In this document: positions 1-7,201 of the stretch, one piece after another | Position numbering within the stretch: position 1 is the stretch's first letter | How the letters are laid out: each line of letters begins with the position of its first letter | NCBI GenBank assembly: GCA_038213195.1 | Contig: JBBQTN010000048.1 | Span: 1-27,498, forward strand | Direction: 5' to 3' | Origin: JAODBQ01 sp038213195 | Lineage (GTDB): Bacteria > Actinomycetota > Acidimicrobiia > Acidimicrobiales > Ilumatobacteraceae | DNA: 27,498 nt | The notes under the pieces: model-generated | Told to the model about the DNA's origin: nothing | Database searches by the model: none | The model's input: the letters and a program-made list of their open reading frames with translations, nothing else | Translations under genes and position numbers: made by a program

Positions 1-1892
1 AGGGGCTCGAGCTCGGCGCCGGTCTGCTCTTCGCTGCGGGCGCCGTCGGACTGCTCGAGTCGCGCCGACGTCAGCGGATGCGCGCCGCCGTGGTGGGCGC
101 AAGGCTTGTTCGCCAGCCGGACACGGAGGTCGCGGCCGAGAGTCGGCTGCGCGCCGCCTCAGCACCCGAGCGTCTCGTGCGGCTCGACCTCGGGATCCGC
201 GCCGCGGCGTTGGACCTTGCCGATTCGGGTGCTCGCATCGTGACGGCCGAGTTCGGCGACGACGGCGCGGTCCGGCTCACGCTCGACGGCCCCGCCACGC
301 CGGCAGGAGGAACCTGGCGGCTCGATCTCGATGGCGGTACATGGGTGCTCCCGGCGCGCGTCTCGACGGACACGCTGGCGAGGGCGGCGCGTCGCGCCGG
401 CATGCCGTGCCCCGCGCTGGTGCACCTCGGGGCGACGGCGAGCGGCCAGCTGTTCACCGATCTGGAGGCCCTCGGCGCGCTGCACATCGACGTGCCCGAG
501 CCCTTCGACCGCGACATCGTTCGTTGCTTGGCGGCTTCGATGGTGGTCTCCCCGTTCGCCTCAGCGGCCCACGTCGTCGCCGTCGGGCTCGAGCCGGAGT
601 TGGCGCTCGGCTCGGCGGTCGAGGTCGAACACGCCGATTCGATCGAGGCCGCCCTCGAGCTCGCTGCGACCCGGCTCGGCACGACCGGGACGACCGCCAG
701 AGGCACATCCACGTTCGCACTTCGGGCGCGGAGCAACGGAGGCGAGTCGTGGGAGCCTGCGATCGTCTTCGCCGCCACCGGTGACGCCGGCTCGCCGTTG
801 GCGCAGATCGTCGTCGGACCCGGTCTGGCGGTCGTCACGACGGGTCGTCCGCCAGAGGCGATCTCCGACGCGTGGACGTTGCGCGTCGAAGAAGGCCAGT
901 TCGTCCTCCATCCGCTCGGGATCGCGCTCACGCCCTGTGGTCTCGGCCAACGCGGCCTGCTCGACGTGCGCGCCCTGTTGGACACGGCACAGCAACCACT
1001 GGAGGTGCGCGCCCGCGTGGTCCAGTTCGACGGATGCCACGCAGACCCGCCGGCCGAGCCTGACTGGACGCGGCCTCCGGTGTGGATGGACGACGTGGTC
1101 GCCGGTGTCGATCGCGCCACGTTCAGCGAGCGCGGCTGGTCGTTGCTCGTCCGGTTGCTCGGGCCGGTCGAGGTGGTCACGGTGGACGGTGCCGCCGCCC
1201 AGTTCGAGCGCTCCAAGGCGCTCGAACTGGTCGTCTGGCTGAGCCAGCATCGCCAGCACGCGACGCGGACCGGGGCGCGGACCGCGCTGTGGGCCCTCGA
1301 CGTGCGCGACGCGACGTTCGCCAACGTGGTCAGCGATGCGCGCCGGGCGATGGCCCGCGCGCTCGCCCCGCCGCTCGGTGAGGAGTGGCTGGCGCGCACC
1401 CTCACCGAACAGCTGCCACTGCACGAGGCGGTGACGACCGACGCGGAACTCCTCGCGGAGCGAGTGGCGCAGGCCCGTGGGCTGTGCGCGTCCGCGGCGA
1501 TCGAGGTGCTTCGTCCTGGACTCGCGCTGGTGGCGGGGATGCCGTTCGCGGGGACGTCGTACCTGTGGAGCGACGCCGAAGGGATCGCGACCATGCTGAC
1601 GTTGCTGGTCGTCGGTGCGGCCACGGAGCTCGCCAACCACTACCTCACCATCGCAGATGCCGAGGGCGTGTTCTGGGCCACGGGACAGGGACTGCGTGCC
1701 CTCCCCGGTCACGAGGAGCTGATCGCGCTGCGGATGCGCGCCCACGCCGGTGCCGGCGACCTGTCCGGCGTCCGGCGCGAGTGGGAGTCCTACGAGCGCG
1801 CCCTGGACGCCGATCAGTGGTCGGCGGCGCAGCCGTCACCGAAGCTCGTCGCGCTGCGCCGTGAACTGCTGGCGACGGCCGCCGTGTCGTGA
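1..1892 (+). CDS. BTAD-type transcriptional regulator, membrane-anchored (5' partial)
   Basis: The reading frame is already open at base 3 and stays open to the TGA at 1890-1892, so the gene begins before the window; the ATG at 78 is probably internal. The first visible residues are a Gly/Ala/Leu-rich hydrophobic stretch followed by an Arg-rich stop-transfer segment (bases 3-85), which looks like the end of a transmembrane helix. A long middle region (about 90-1100) matches no domain I recognise. From about 1138 comes a winged-helix-like segment (LLVRLLGPVEVVTVDG, then FERSKALELVVWL), and from about 1430 a helical repeat region like the BTAD domain of SARP/AfsR regulators. Proteins of this type in Actinomycetota often carry N-terminal membrane segments and sometimes LysM; that part would lie outside the window. 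The target is unknown. The gene converges on the oxidoreductase gene with a 23-nt gap. Confidence 0.75.
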   Translation, partial: GLELGAGLLFAAGAVGLLESRRRQRMRAAVVGARLVRQPDTEVAAESRLRAASAPERLVRLDLGIRAAALDLADSGARIVTAEFGDDGAVRLTLDGPATPAGGTWRLDLDGGTWVLPARVSTDTLARAARRAGMPCPALVHLGATASGQLFTDLEALGALHIDVPEPFDRDIVRCLAASMVVSPFASAAHVVAVGLEPELALGSAVEVEHADSIEAALELAATRLGTTGTTARGTSTFALRARSNGGESWEPAIVFAATGDAGSPLAQIVVGPGLAVVTTGRPPEAISDAWTLRVEEGQFVLHPLGIALTPCGLGQRGLLDVRALLDTAQQPLEVRARVVQFDGCHADPPAEPDWTRPPVWMDDVVAGVDRATFSERGWSLLVRLLGPVEVVTVDGAAAQFERSKALELVVWLSQHRQHATRTGARTALWALDVRDATFANVVSDARRAMARALAPPLGEEWLARTLTEQLPLHEAVTTDAELLAERVAQARGLCASAAIEVLRPGLALVAGMPFAGTSYLWSDAEGIATMLTLLVVGAATELANHYLTIADAEGVFWATGQGLRALPGHEELIALRMRAHAGAGDLSGVRREWESYERALDADQWSAAQPSPKLVALRRELLATAAVS

Positions 1893-1915
1893 CGCCCCGT
1901 CGTGCCTGACGCCTT

Positions 1916-2887
1916 CTATGGCCGCAGCAGCACGCGCCCGAAGGCTTGGCGGGACTCGATGTAGCGATGGGCCTGCTCAGCCTCGGCGAGCGGGAACACC
2001 GTGTCGACGGCGACGCGCAGCTCCCCGGAGGCGACACGATGCAGCAGCGACTCGACCATCGCGTGGACCCGCTCCGGGGCGACGCCCATCTCAGCGCCGA
2101 GGAAGACGCCCGTCAGCGAGGCGTTCTTCTGCATGATCGGCCACACCTCCGGCGGGCGTTGCTCGCGACCCGCCTGCCCGACCCAGCTGATCCGGCCGCG
2201 GTAGGCGAGCGCGGCGATGCTCGACTCCAACGTCCGCCCGCCGACGGGGTCGACGACGAGGTCCACACCGCGGCCGTCGGTGAGTCGCATCACCTCCCGC
2301 GCCACGTCGACCGTGGCGTAGTTGATGCCCTCGTCCATGCCGAAGTCGCCCAGCCGCGACAGCCGCTCGTCGCTCGACGCGGTGGCGAACACCTTGGCGG
2401 CGCCGGCCGCCTTGGCGAGCTGGATGGCGGCGAGGCCGACCCCGCCGGCACCGGCTTGCACCAGCACCGTCTCACCCGCCGTGAGGTGACCGAACTCGAA
2501 CAGGCAGTCGTCGGCCGTCCCGAACTCGATCGGCACTGCGGCCGCCTGCTCGATCGCCAACCCGTCGGGGATCGCGTAGACGGAGCCGGCGGGCACGCTG
2601 ACGATCTCGGCGTGGCTCCCCGCACCCATCGTCGCCACGACCGGTTGTCCGACGGTGAACTGGCTGACCCCGTCGCCCAGTGCCCGCACCGTGCCGGCAG
2701 CCTGGTACCCGACGATGTGCGGCGTGGAGGTCAGCACACCGCCCTGGCGGTGCAGGAGGTCTCCGCCCTGGATCGATACCGCCACGACGTCGATCAGGAC
2801 GCCACCGCGCCGCAGTTCGGGATCGGGAACCTCGTCGTACCGGAAGACTTCGGGACCGCCGGTGCGGTCGTAGCAGGCAGCGCGCAT
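1916..2887 (-). CDS. Zinc-independent quinone oxidoreductase (MDR family)
   Basis: A 323-aa medium-chain dehydrogenase/reductase of the NADPH:quinone reductase type. Residues 1-120 form the GroES-like catalytic half (MRAACYDRTGGPEVF start, then GYQAAGTVRALGDGV). The Rossmann half carries the nucleotide-binding run VLVQAGAGGVGLAAIQLAK at 141-159. No structural or catalytic zinc cysteine cluster is visible, which fits the zinc-free quinone reductase subgroup. I chose ATG 2887 rather than more upstream starts because family N-termini begin with this MRA- segment. There is no Shine-Dalgarno; instead TAGGGT ends 7 nt before the ATG and shares bases with the MarR stop codon, so a leaderless internal transcript is possible. 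It lies 10 nt after the MarR gene on the same strand and is the obvious candidate target of that regulator. The physiological substrate is not visible. Confidence 0.9.
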   Translation of the reverse strand: MRAACYDRTGGPEVFRYDEVPDPELRRGGVLIDVVAVSIQGGDLLHRQGGVLTSTPHIVGYQAAGTVRALGDGVSQFTVGQPVVATMGAGSHAEIVSVPAGSVYAIPDGLAIEQAAAVPIEFGTADDCLFEFGHLTAGETVLVQAGAGGVGLAAIQLAKAAGAAKVFATASSDERLSRLGDFGMDEGINYATVDVAREVMRLTDGRGVDLVVDPVGGRTLESSIAALAYRGRISWVGQAGREQRPPEVWPIMQKNASLTGVFLGAEMGVAPERVHAMVESLLHRVASGELRVAVDTVFPLAEAEQAHRYIESRQAFGRVLLRP

Positions 2888-2894
2888 CGCGCCG

Positions 2895-2900
2895 ACCCTA
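2895..2900 (-). promoter_or_regulatory. -10-like hexamer TAGGGT for a leaderless oxidoreductase transcript
   Basis: TAGGGT on the minus strand is followed by 7 nt and then the ATG of the quinone oxidoreductase. The first three bases are also the TAG stop of the MarR gene. The same TAnnnT-N6/7-start arrangement recurs in four other SD-less genes of this window. No clear -35 box is seen. Confidence 0.45.
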
Positions 2901-3512
2901 TGCGGAGGGTGTGGTCGCCGCCGTTGCCGAGGCGGCGGCTGTGTGATGCCCGGCAGCGAGAGCAACTGCAGCGTTCTCGGTGAGCGCGGCGGCCTCGGCA
3001 GCACGGCGAACCTTGGCGAGCAGGTCGAACAGCGTCTCCGCCTCGGCTTCGGTGAGCGCGGCGAGACCGAAGCAAGCCGATGCGGCTCCCCGCGAGGCCT
3101 CCTCCATCGCTGCTCTGCCGGTTGTGGTGATCCGCGCCAGCGTCTGCCTGCGATCGGTCGGGTGGGCGACCCGCTCGACGTACCCGAGCCGCTCCAGCGT
3201 GTCCACCGTCGCGGTGATGCTCGTCGGATGGACCATCAACCGCTGACCGAGCTTGCCGAGGGAGAGCTGCCCGTCATGGCTGAAGAACAGCACTGCGAGC
3301 GCTTCGTGGCGGGTCGTGGTCAGCTGGAACGGGTCGAAGCCGGCCGCGTTGTGTCCACTGATCAACTCCTCCACCTTGACCACGGACAGTGCAGCACGGA
3401 AGTACGGCCCCGATGGCCAGCCGTGGTCACGCCAGTTCTGGTCCGCCTTGACGACGGGGTCGTCCGGATCGAGCGCTGCCGGGACATCCCTCCGGCCGGT
3501 TGCCCTTGCCAT
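2898..3512 (-). CDS. MarR family transcriptional regulator
   Basis: A 204-aa MarR-type dimeric winged-helix regulator. The recognition region is clear: LSLGKLGQRLMVHPTSITATVDTLE at about 84-107 is the helix-turn-helix, and LGYVERVAHPTDRRQTLARIT at about 109-129 is the wing with the family's conserved D-R-R. The C-terminal 30 residues are Ala/Thr-rich and look disordered. ATG 3512 is supported by an AGGAG sequence about 9 nt upstream. The frame stays open for 119 codons further upstream, but that part is low-complexity and unlike the family. It is followed after 10 nt by the quinone oxidoreductase, a common pairing in which the regulator responds to phenolic or electrophilic compounds and controls the reductase; that role is inferred. 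No ligand-sensing cysteine pair is evident. Confidence 0.9.
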   Translation of the reverse strand: MARATGRRDVPAALDPDDPVVKADQNWRDHGWPSGPYFRAALSVVKVEELISGHNAAGFDPFQLTTTRHEALAVLFFSHDGQLSLGKLGQRLMVHPTSITATVDTLERLGYVERVAHPTDRRQTLARITTTGRAAMEEASRGAASACFGLAALTEAEAETLFDLLAKVRRAAEAAALTENAAVALAAGHHTAAASATAATTPSA

Positions 3513-3717
3513 CGTGGCCGCTCCTGTCGCTCGGGGGGACCGAAGGGTAGCCGCAACACGATCGGCTCCACCGACGGTGCGCCAGCCCGCACGTGGCACT
3601 GTCGTGGGGCTCCCCTCAGGCCGCGAGGCTGCATCGGCTGCGGGAGATGGTGCTCCCGCCGACGGCGTCGTCGCTGTGCCATCGTCCGGGAGGCGCTTGC
3701 GGCACCGCTGACGCGTC

Positions 3718-3750
3718 CGTGTCCGGCGATCGAGCGGATCGCCGGACACG
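3718..3750 (-). terminator. Strong hairpin downstream of the GlsB-like/membrane-protein pair
   Basis: A perfect 14-bp inverted repeat (CGTGTCCGGCGATC, 3718-3731, and its complement, 3737-3750) surrounds a 5-nt loop. It begins 25 nt past the stop of the four-helix membrane protein gene on the minus strand. No T-run follows, so it may be a tail-less terminator or a transcript-stabilising hairpin. The rest of 3513-3775 shows nothing I can assign. Confidence 0.6.
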
Positions 3751-3775
3751 AACGGTCGTCGATTGAGATGTTCGG

Positions 3776-4378
3776 TCAGTACGCGGCGACTCGTGTCGTA
3801 CTCCTGGCCACCCTCGGGACGAGCAGGCTGACCAGCACCACGACCGCTGCAGCGATCACTGCCCACCACGCGAGACCCGACTGCAGGGCGAGCGAGCGCC
3901 GGAACGAACTGGTCTGGACGGCGCCGACGATCCCTGCCACACCGAGGACGAGACCGAAGAACACCGCCACGGCCCGCGCCGTCGCCGCGGCGCAGATCAG
4001 CAGGCAGATCCCGAACCCGGTCTCGATGGCACCGAGTGTGGCGGTGTGGGTGGAGCCGAGCACCTTCACCACGGGCTGGTCCATCGGGCCGTCGAAGCCG
4101 GCGCGCGTCAGCGCAATCAGCCCGACGATGGTCATCGCGAGACCGACGAGGCCGACGATCAGCGAGTCGAACGCGAAGCGCTGCCCGTACGTCGTCGCCA
4201 CCCGCTGGTGCACGGCGGCCGGTTGGGCGACGACCACCTGCTCGACCGGCACGGCGGTCGCGCTGGCCGGCGTACCGGTCGCCCCGTACTGCGCGCCGAC
4301 CGGCTGCACGACCTGCTCGACCGGCGGATCGTCGGCGCGGACGTAGCGCGGATCGGGATCAGGTTCGTAGGTCATCAT
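3776..4378 (-). CDS. Four-helix membrane protein of unknown function
   Basis: A 200-aa protein. Residues 1-65 are a hydrophilic Pro/Val/Gln-rich cytoplasmic-type segment with two PVEQVV repeats (about 19-24 and 44-49). Four hydrophobic helices follow at about 71-91, 113-131, 134-153 and 168-188, and the protein ends in a basic tail. I do not recognise a named domain with certainty; the layout resembles small four-helix actinobacterial membrane proteins such as DUF4383. The start is ATG 4378 or the adjacent ATG 4375; a TTAGGACGG segment just upstream gives an AGGA ribosome site and overlaps the 3' end of the preceding gene. It lies 5 nt after the GlsB-like gene on the same strand, so the two are almost surely cotranscribed, and a hairpin follows its stop. 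A role in envelope stress is suggested only by that neighbour. Confidence 0.75.
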   Translation of the reverse strand: MMTYEPDPDPRYVRADDPPVEQVVQPVGAQYGATGTPASATAVPVEQVVVAQPAAVHQRVATTYGQRFAFDSLIVGLVGLAMTIVGLIALTRAGFDGPMDQPVVKVLGSTHTATLGAIETGFGICLLICAAATARAVAVFFGLVLGVAGIVGAVQTSSFRRSLALQSGLAWWAVIAAAVVVLVSLLVPRVARSTTRVAAY

Positions 4379-4383
4379 CCGTC

Positions 4384-4665
4384 CTAAAGGACGTGGCGGT
4401 GGCTGCGGCCGGTGACGGCGCGGTAGACGAGCAGCGCGAGGATCGAGCCGACGATCGAGCCGATGATTCCCGATGCCTGGAACGCCCCGTCGCTGGCGTC
4501 GTGATGAGTGAGCACGTAACCGATGAAGCCGCCGATGAACGAGCCGACGATCCCGAGCAGGATCGTCCCGCCGACCGACATCGGATCCTTGCCGGGAACC
4601 ACCGCCCGCGCAATGAAGCCGGCGACCAATCCGATCACAAGCAAATACAGCACAAACCCGATCAT
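4384..4665 (-). CDS. GlsB/YeaQ/YmgE family stress-response membrane protein
   Basis: A 93-aa very hydrophobic protein with three helices (about 3-22, 30-51 and 64-82) and the family's Gly-rich pattern: GLVAGFIARAVVPGKDPM, then GGTILLGIVGSFIGGFIGY, then GIIGSIVGSILALLVYR. This is the transglycosylase-associated/GlsB family of small inner-membrane proteins linked to general stress responses; the molecular activity is not known. The start at ATG 4665 is supported by a strong GAGGAGG located 6 nt upstream and by the match to the family's usual N-terminus and length (80-95 aa). It is the first gene of a two-gene unit with the downstream four-helix membrane protein. A GTTT-N16-GGATAT element about 60 nt upstream resembles stress sigma (SigB/SigF type) promoters, consistent with the family's regulation. 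Confidence 0.92.
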   Translation of the reverse strand: MIGFVLYLLVIGLVAGFIARAVVPGKDPMSVGGTILLGIVGSFIGGFIGYVLTHHDASDGAFQASGIIGSIVGSILALLVYRAVTGRSHRHVL

Positions 4666-4723
4666 GTAACCCTCCTCATCGTTGTGGGGAGTGCACAGCA
4701 CACCCCCGTCTGGCGAACGTGTG

Positions 4724-4749
4724 ATATCCGTTACACGACACAGGCAAAC
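4724..4749 (-). promoter_or_regulatory. Candidate SigB/SigF-type promoter of the GlsB-like gene
   Basis: Read on the minus strand, GTTT (4749-4746) and GGATAT (4729-4724) are 16 nt apart, one mismatch from the GTTT-N14-16-GGGTAT pattern of actinobacterial general-stress sigma factors. Transcription would start near 4716, giving a leader of about 50 nt with the GAGGAGG site. The -35 part falls in the inverted repeat CACAGG-CAAA-CCTGTG (4739-4754), which could be an operator. Confidence 0.4.
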
Positions 4750-4811
4750 CTGTGCGCGGTCGATTTGCCGAGGCTTTACCGCGCGCAGTTCCTGCCTTGA
4801 GAGGGCGTCGA

Positions 4812-4817
4812 TACCTT
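4812..4817 (+). promoter_or_regulatory. -10-like hexamer TACCTT of the glycosidase gene
   Basis: TACCTT lies 21 nt before the GTG start at 4839 and upstream of GGGAGG (4829-4834). A transcript starting about 7 nt after it would have a very short leader containing that ribosome site. No convincing -35 box is seen. Confidence 0.35.
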
Positions 4818-4838
4818 GCGCCAGACCAGGGAGGTGCG

Positions 4839-6305
4839 GTGATCCCACGCAGCGCGGACATGGCCGACGAGGCGACGGCGGACGTCGCCGGGAACGAGGA
4901 CGTCGTTGGGGAAGGGGCGGCCCCTGCCGCACCGCGGCGGGCCCGTCGGGCTCGGCGACGGCGGATCTATCGGCGTGTGGCCCTCGTGTGCGCAGTCCTG
5001 CTCGTGCCGGTGGGCTACTCGTACGTGCGTGCCCTGACCGGACCGGGATCGGACAGCATCGGCGCCCGATCCGTGGAATGGTTGCGCGAGCACCACTTCG
5101 GCGGCGCGGTCGACGCGTTCGAACGGCGCTGGTACCAGAGCCACCAAGCCAAGATCGGTGGGGTACCGACGGCGAGCGTCGCTCGACCGATCGTCGCCCC
5201 GGACGCAGCTGGTGCCGCACCGGCATCCTTGCCGCCGCCATCGCTCCCATCGACCGCATCGGTTGCACCGTCACCGCCCTCCTCGGCTGCGTCGCCAGCG
5301 CCGGCTGGACCGCCGCTGAGCCCCGCGGGCGAGGCGACACCGACGTCGGCACCGCTGTCGACGTCGTCGACGTCGACGACGACGACGTCGACGACCGGAG
5401 CGGCCGGAGTGCCGGCGACGGACGCGCCCGTCGACAACCCGTCTTCGGTCGCGGTGGCCGCCGTGGCGTTGCCCGCTCCGGCAGCGCTACGGACGCCAGC
5501 GCGGTCGCCGATCCAGGGCGAGGGCGAGTGGACGCCGATCGGTCCGACGGTGGCCGGCGTCGCAGGGGCGTACGGGACGCTGATCCGTCCCGACGACGTG
5601 CACACGTCGGTCCTCGACGCGGTGGTGTGGATCGATCCGGGCCGGCTGGCGTTGCGCCAGTACCCAGGGGCCAACCTCCCCGGCGCACCATGGGACCGTC
5701 CCGACCACGTCGAGGCGGACCGCCAGCAGCGCCTGGTGGCGGCGTTCAACGGGGGGTTCAGGCTCGGCGACTCGCACGGCGGGATGATCCTCGGCGGCGC
5801 GACACTTGCTCCGATGCGCGATGGCGCGGCGACCCTCGCGATCGACGCGAACGGCGTCCCGAACATCGGTGCGTGGGGACGTGACGTCGTCGCCTCGCCG
5901 ACGTTGGATGCCGCCCGGCAGAACCTCGACCTGATCGTCGACGCCGGGGCCCCGGTGCCGAACCTGCTCAGTGACCCGAACCGCAAGTGGGGCTTCACTG
6001 GGCCGCTGAACAAGAGCGCGGTGTGGCGCTCCGGCGCCGGGATCACCGCCGACGGCGCGCTCGTGTGGGTCGGCGGACCGGGCCTGACGATCGAGACGCT
6101 CGCGGAGACGCTGGTGCGCGCCGGCGCGGTGCGCGGCATGCAGCTCGACATCAATCACGAGTGGGTCGAGCTGAACACCTACGCGACCGGCTCGAACGGC
6201 GCCGTGCGGGGCAAACGCGTCCTGCCCGAGATGCAGCACGGCGGCGACCGCTGGCTGACCGACGACACCAGGGACTTCGTCGCGGTGTTCGACCGCAGCA
6301 GCTGA
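4839..6305 (+). CDS. Membrane-anchored phosphodiester glycosidase (NAGPA-like) domain protein
   Basis: A 488-aa protein from GTG 4839. Order: short acidic N-terminus, Arg-rich patch (33-46), one transmembrane helix (about 46-63), an extracytoplasmic segment, a Pro/Ala/Ser/Thr linker (about 111-228, including a run of Ser/Thr at 174-186), then a globular C-terminal domain (about 245-485). That domain carries AAFNGGF (301-307), a GITADGALVWVG strand pair (401-412) and MQLDIN (434-439), the pattern of the phosphodiester glycosidase family related to the enzyme that uncovers mannose-6-phosphate (NAGPA). Bacterial members are thought to act on cell-wall or exopolysaccharide sugars; the substrate here is unknown. 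The start was chosen because GGGAGG lies 4 nt upstream of GTG; ATG 4860, in frame, is the alternative. It is divergent from the GlsB-like gene and converges on the ABC permease gene. Confidence 0.82.
   Translation: MIPRSADMADEATADVAGNEDVVGEGAAPAAPRRARRARRRRIYRRVALVCAVLLVPVGYSYVRALTGPGSDSIGARSVEWLREHHFGGAVDAFERRWYQSHQAKIGGVPTASVARPIVAPDAAGAAPASLPPPSLPSTASVAPSPPSSAASPAPAGPPLSPAGEATPTSAPLSTSSTSTTTTSTTGAAGVPATDAPVDNPSSVAVAAVALPAPAALRTPARSPIQGEGEWTPIGPTVAGVAGAYGTLIRPDDVHTSVLDAVVWIDPGRLALRQYPGANLPGAPWDRPDHVEADRQQRLVAAFNGGFRLGDSHGGMILGGATLAPMRDGAATLAIDANGVPNIGAWGRDVVASPTLDAARQNLDLIVDAGAPVPNLLSDPNRKWGFTGPLNKSAVWRSGAGITADGALVWVGGPGLTIETLAETLVRAGAVRGMQLDINHEWVELNTYATGSNGAVRGKRVLPEMQHGGDRWLTDDTRDFVAVFDRSS
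5357..5395 (+). repeat. Simple TCG/ACG trinucleotide tract in the glycosidase linker
   Basis: About 39 bases made only of TCG and ACG units (GTCGACGTCGTCGACGTCG...) encode the Ser/Thr run of the linker in the phosphodiester glycosidase. Such tracts can change length by slippage in whole codons, so the linker may vary between strains. Confidence 0.6.
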
Positions 6306-6359
6306 TGCGGCCTGCGACGCCCGGGCTGCGATCCGCTCCGCCTGAGCGTCGAGTCGCTG

Positions 6360-6423
6360 AGGCCAGCAGGTCGCGCGACGCCGGCCGGCGCGCCGAGCTG
6401 TCAGGCCAGCACGTCGCGCGACG
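6360..6423 (-). repeat. 21-nt direct repeat at the 3' end of the permease gene
   Basis: AGGCCAGCAGGTCGCGCGACG (6360-6380) and the copy at 6403-6423 match at 20 of 21 positions, with a 43-nt period. The inner copy encodes the permease C-terminus SRDVLA and its stop; the outer copy lies past the stop and would encode SRDLLA. A perfect 12-bp palindrome CGCCGGCCGGCG (6379-6390) sits between them. It looks like a small partial duplication of the gene end. Confidence 0.6.
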
Positions 6424-7201
6424 TGAACCGCGCCCACGCCGCGCTCGCGAACACGAGGACATAGGCGCCCTGCAGCCCGAGGTTCTTGGTGATCCCCGTC
6501 CAGGTGATGTGGGTGCGCATCACGTCGCCGAACGACAGCCAGTTGTGGGTGAACAGCCACGGTTGGATCGTCGAGAGCTGCGGGATCGCGTCGAGGATGC
6601 CGGAGAGGATGAGGATGCCCAGCGTCGCCGCCATCGCCCCGATCGCCACGTCGGTCAGCGTGGAGGCGAAGAAGCTGATCGCCGCCAGTCCCAGCAGCGA
6701 GAGCGCGACGAGGATGGCGGCGATGCAGATCCGGCCGATCCCGGCCCACACCGACAGGGTGTCGCCGGAGAGCGTCGTGACCCGCCCGACAGGGAACAGG
6801 ATCGAGCCGACCGCCAGTCCGGCAACTGTCACGACGAGCGTCGCCGCGAAGCAGAACGCGACGATCGTCGCAGCCTTCACAGCGAGCAGGCGCGACCGTC
6901 CGGCGGGGCGGATGAGCAGGTAGCGCATCGTGCCGAGGCCGGATTCGCCGGCGATCGAGTCGCCGGCGACGATCGACACGGCGAGCGGCAGGAACACCGG
7001 CAGGGTGATGACGAGGGCGGCCAATGCGGCGAACACGCCGTTGTTGGTGACCTGGTTGAGGAACGTCGGGCCGTCGCCGCGCTCCGGTCCACCCGAGATC
7101 TTCAGCGCGACGACGATCGCGATCGGCACCAGCGCGAGGACGACGAGCAGCGCCTGGATGCGCCGCCGGCGGAACAGGTGGAGCAGCTCACCGCGCAACA
7201 T
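6401..7201 (-). CDS. ABC-2 type transporter permease
   Basis: A 266-aa integral membrane protein with six predicted helices: about residues 15-34, 55-80, 107-136, 150-180, 184-207 and 241-260. The pattern GESGLGTMRYLLIRPAGRSRLLAVK between helices 2 and 3 is the typical cytosolic loop of ABC-2 permeases that act as exporters with a separate ATPase. ATG 7201 was chosen because MLRGELLHLFRRRR is the usual short amphipathic start and GGGGAGG lies about 6 nt upstream; it overlaps the ATPase 3' end by 14 nt. It is the last gene of the five-gene unit that begins with the response regulator. Substrate is unknown; the LolA-like neighbour suggests a lipid or lipid-linked cargo, which is inference. A partial duplication of its last codons follows the stop. 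Confidence 0.88.
   Translation of the reverse strand: MLRGELLHLFRRRRIQALLVVLALVPIAIVVALKISGGPERGDGPTFLNQVTNNGVFAALAALVITLPVFLPLAVSIVAGDSIAGESGLGTMRYLLIRPAGRSRLLAVKAATIVAFCFAATLVVTVAGLAVGSILFPVGRVTTLSGDTLSVWAGIGRICIAAILVALSLLGLAAISFFASTLTDVAIGAMAATLGILILSGILDAIPQLSTIQPWLFTHNWLSFGDVMRTHITWTGITKNLGLQGAYVLVFASAAWARFTSRDVLA

Noticed and set aside
71..1636. Long open frame on the minus strand opposite the BTAD-type regulator
   Set aside because: Low-complexity Ser/Arg/Ala translation with no family resemblance; it is the antisense shadow expected in very GC-rich coding DNA.
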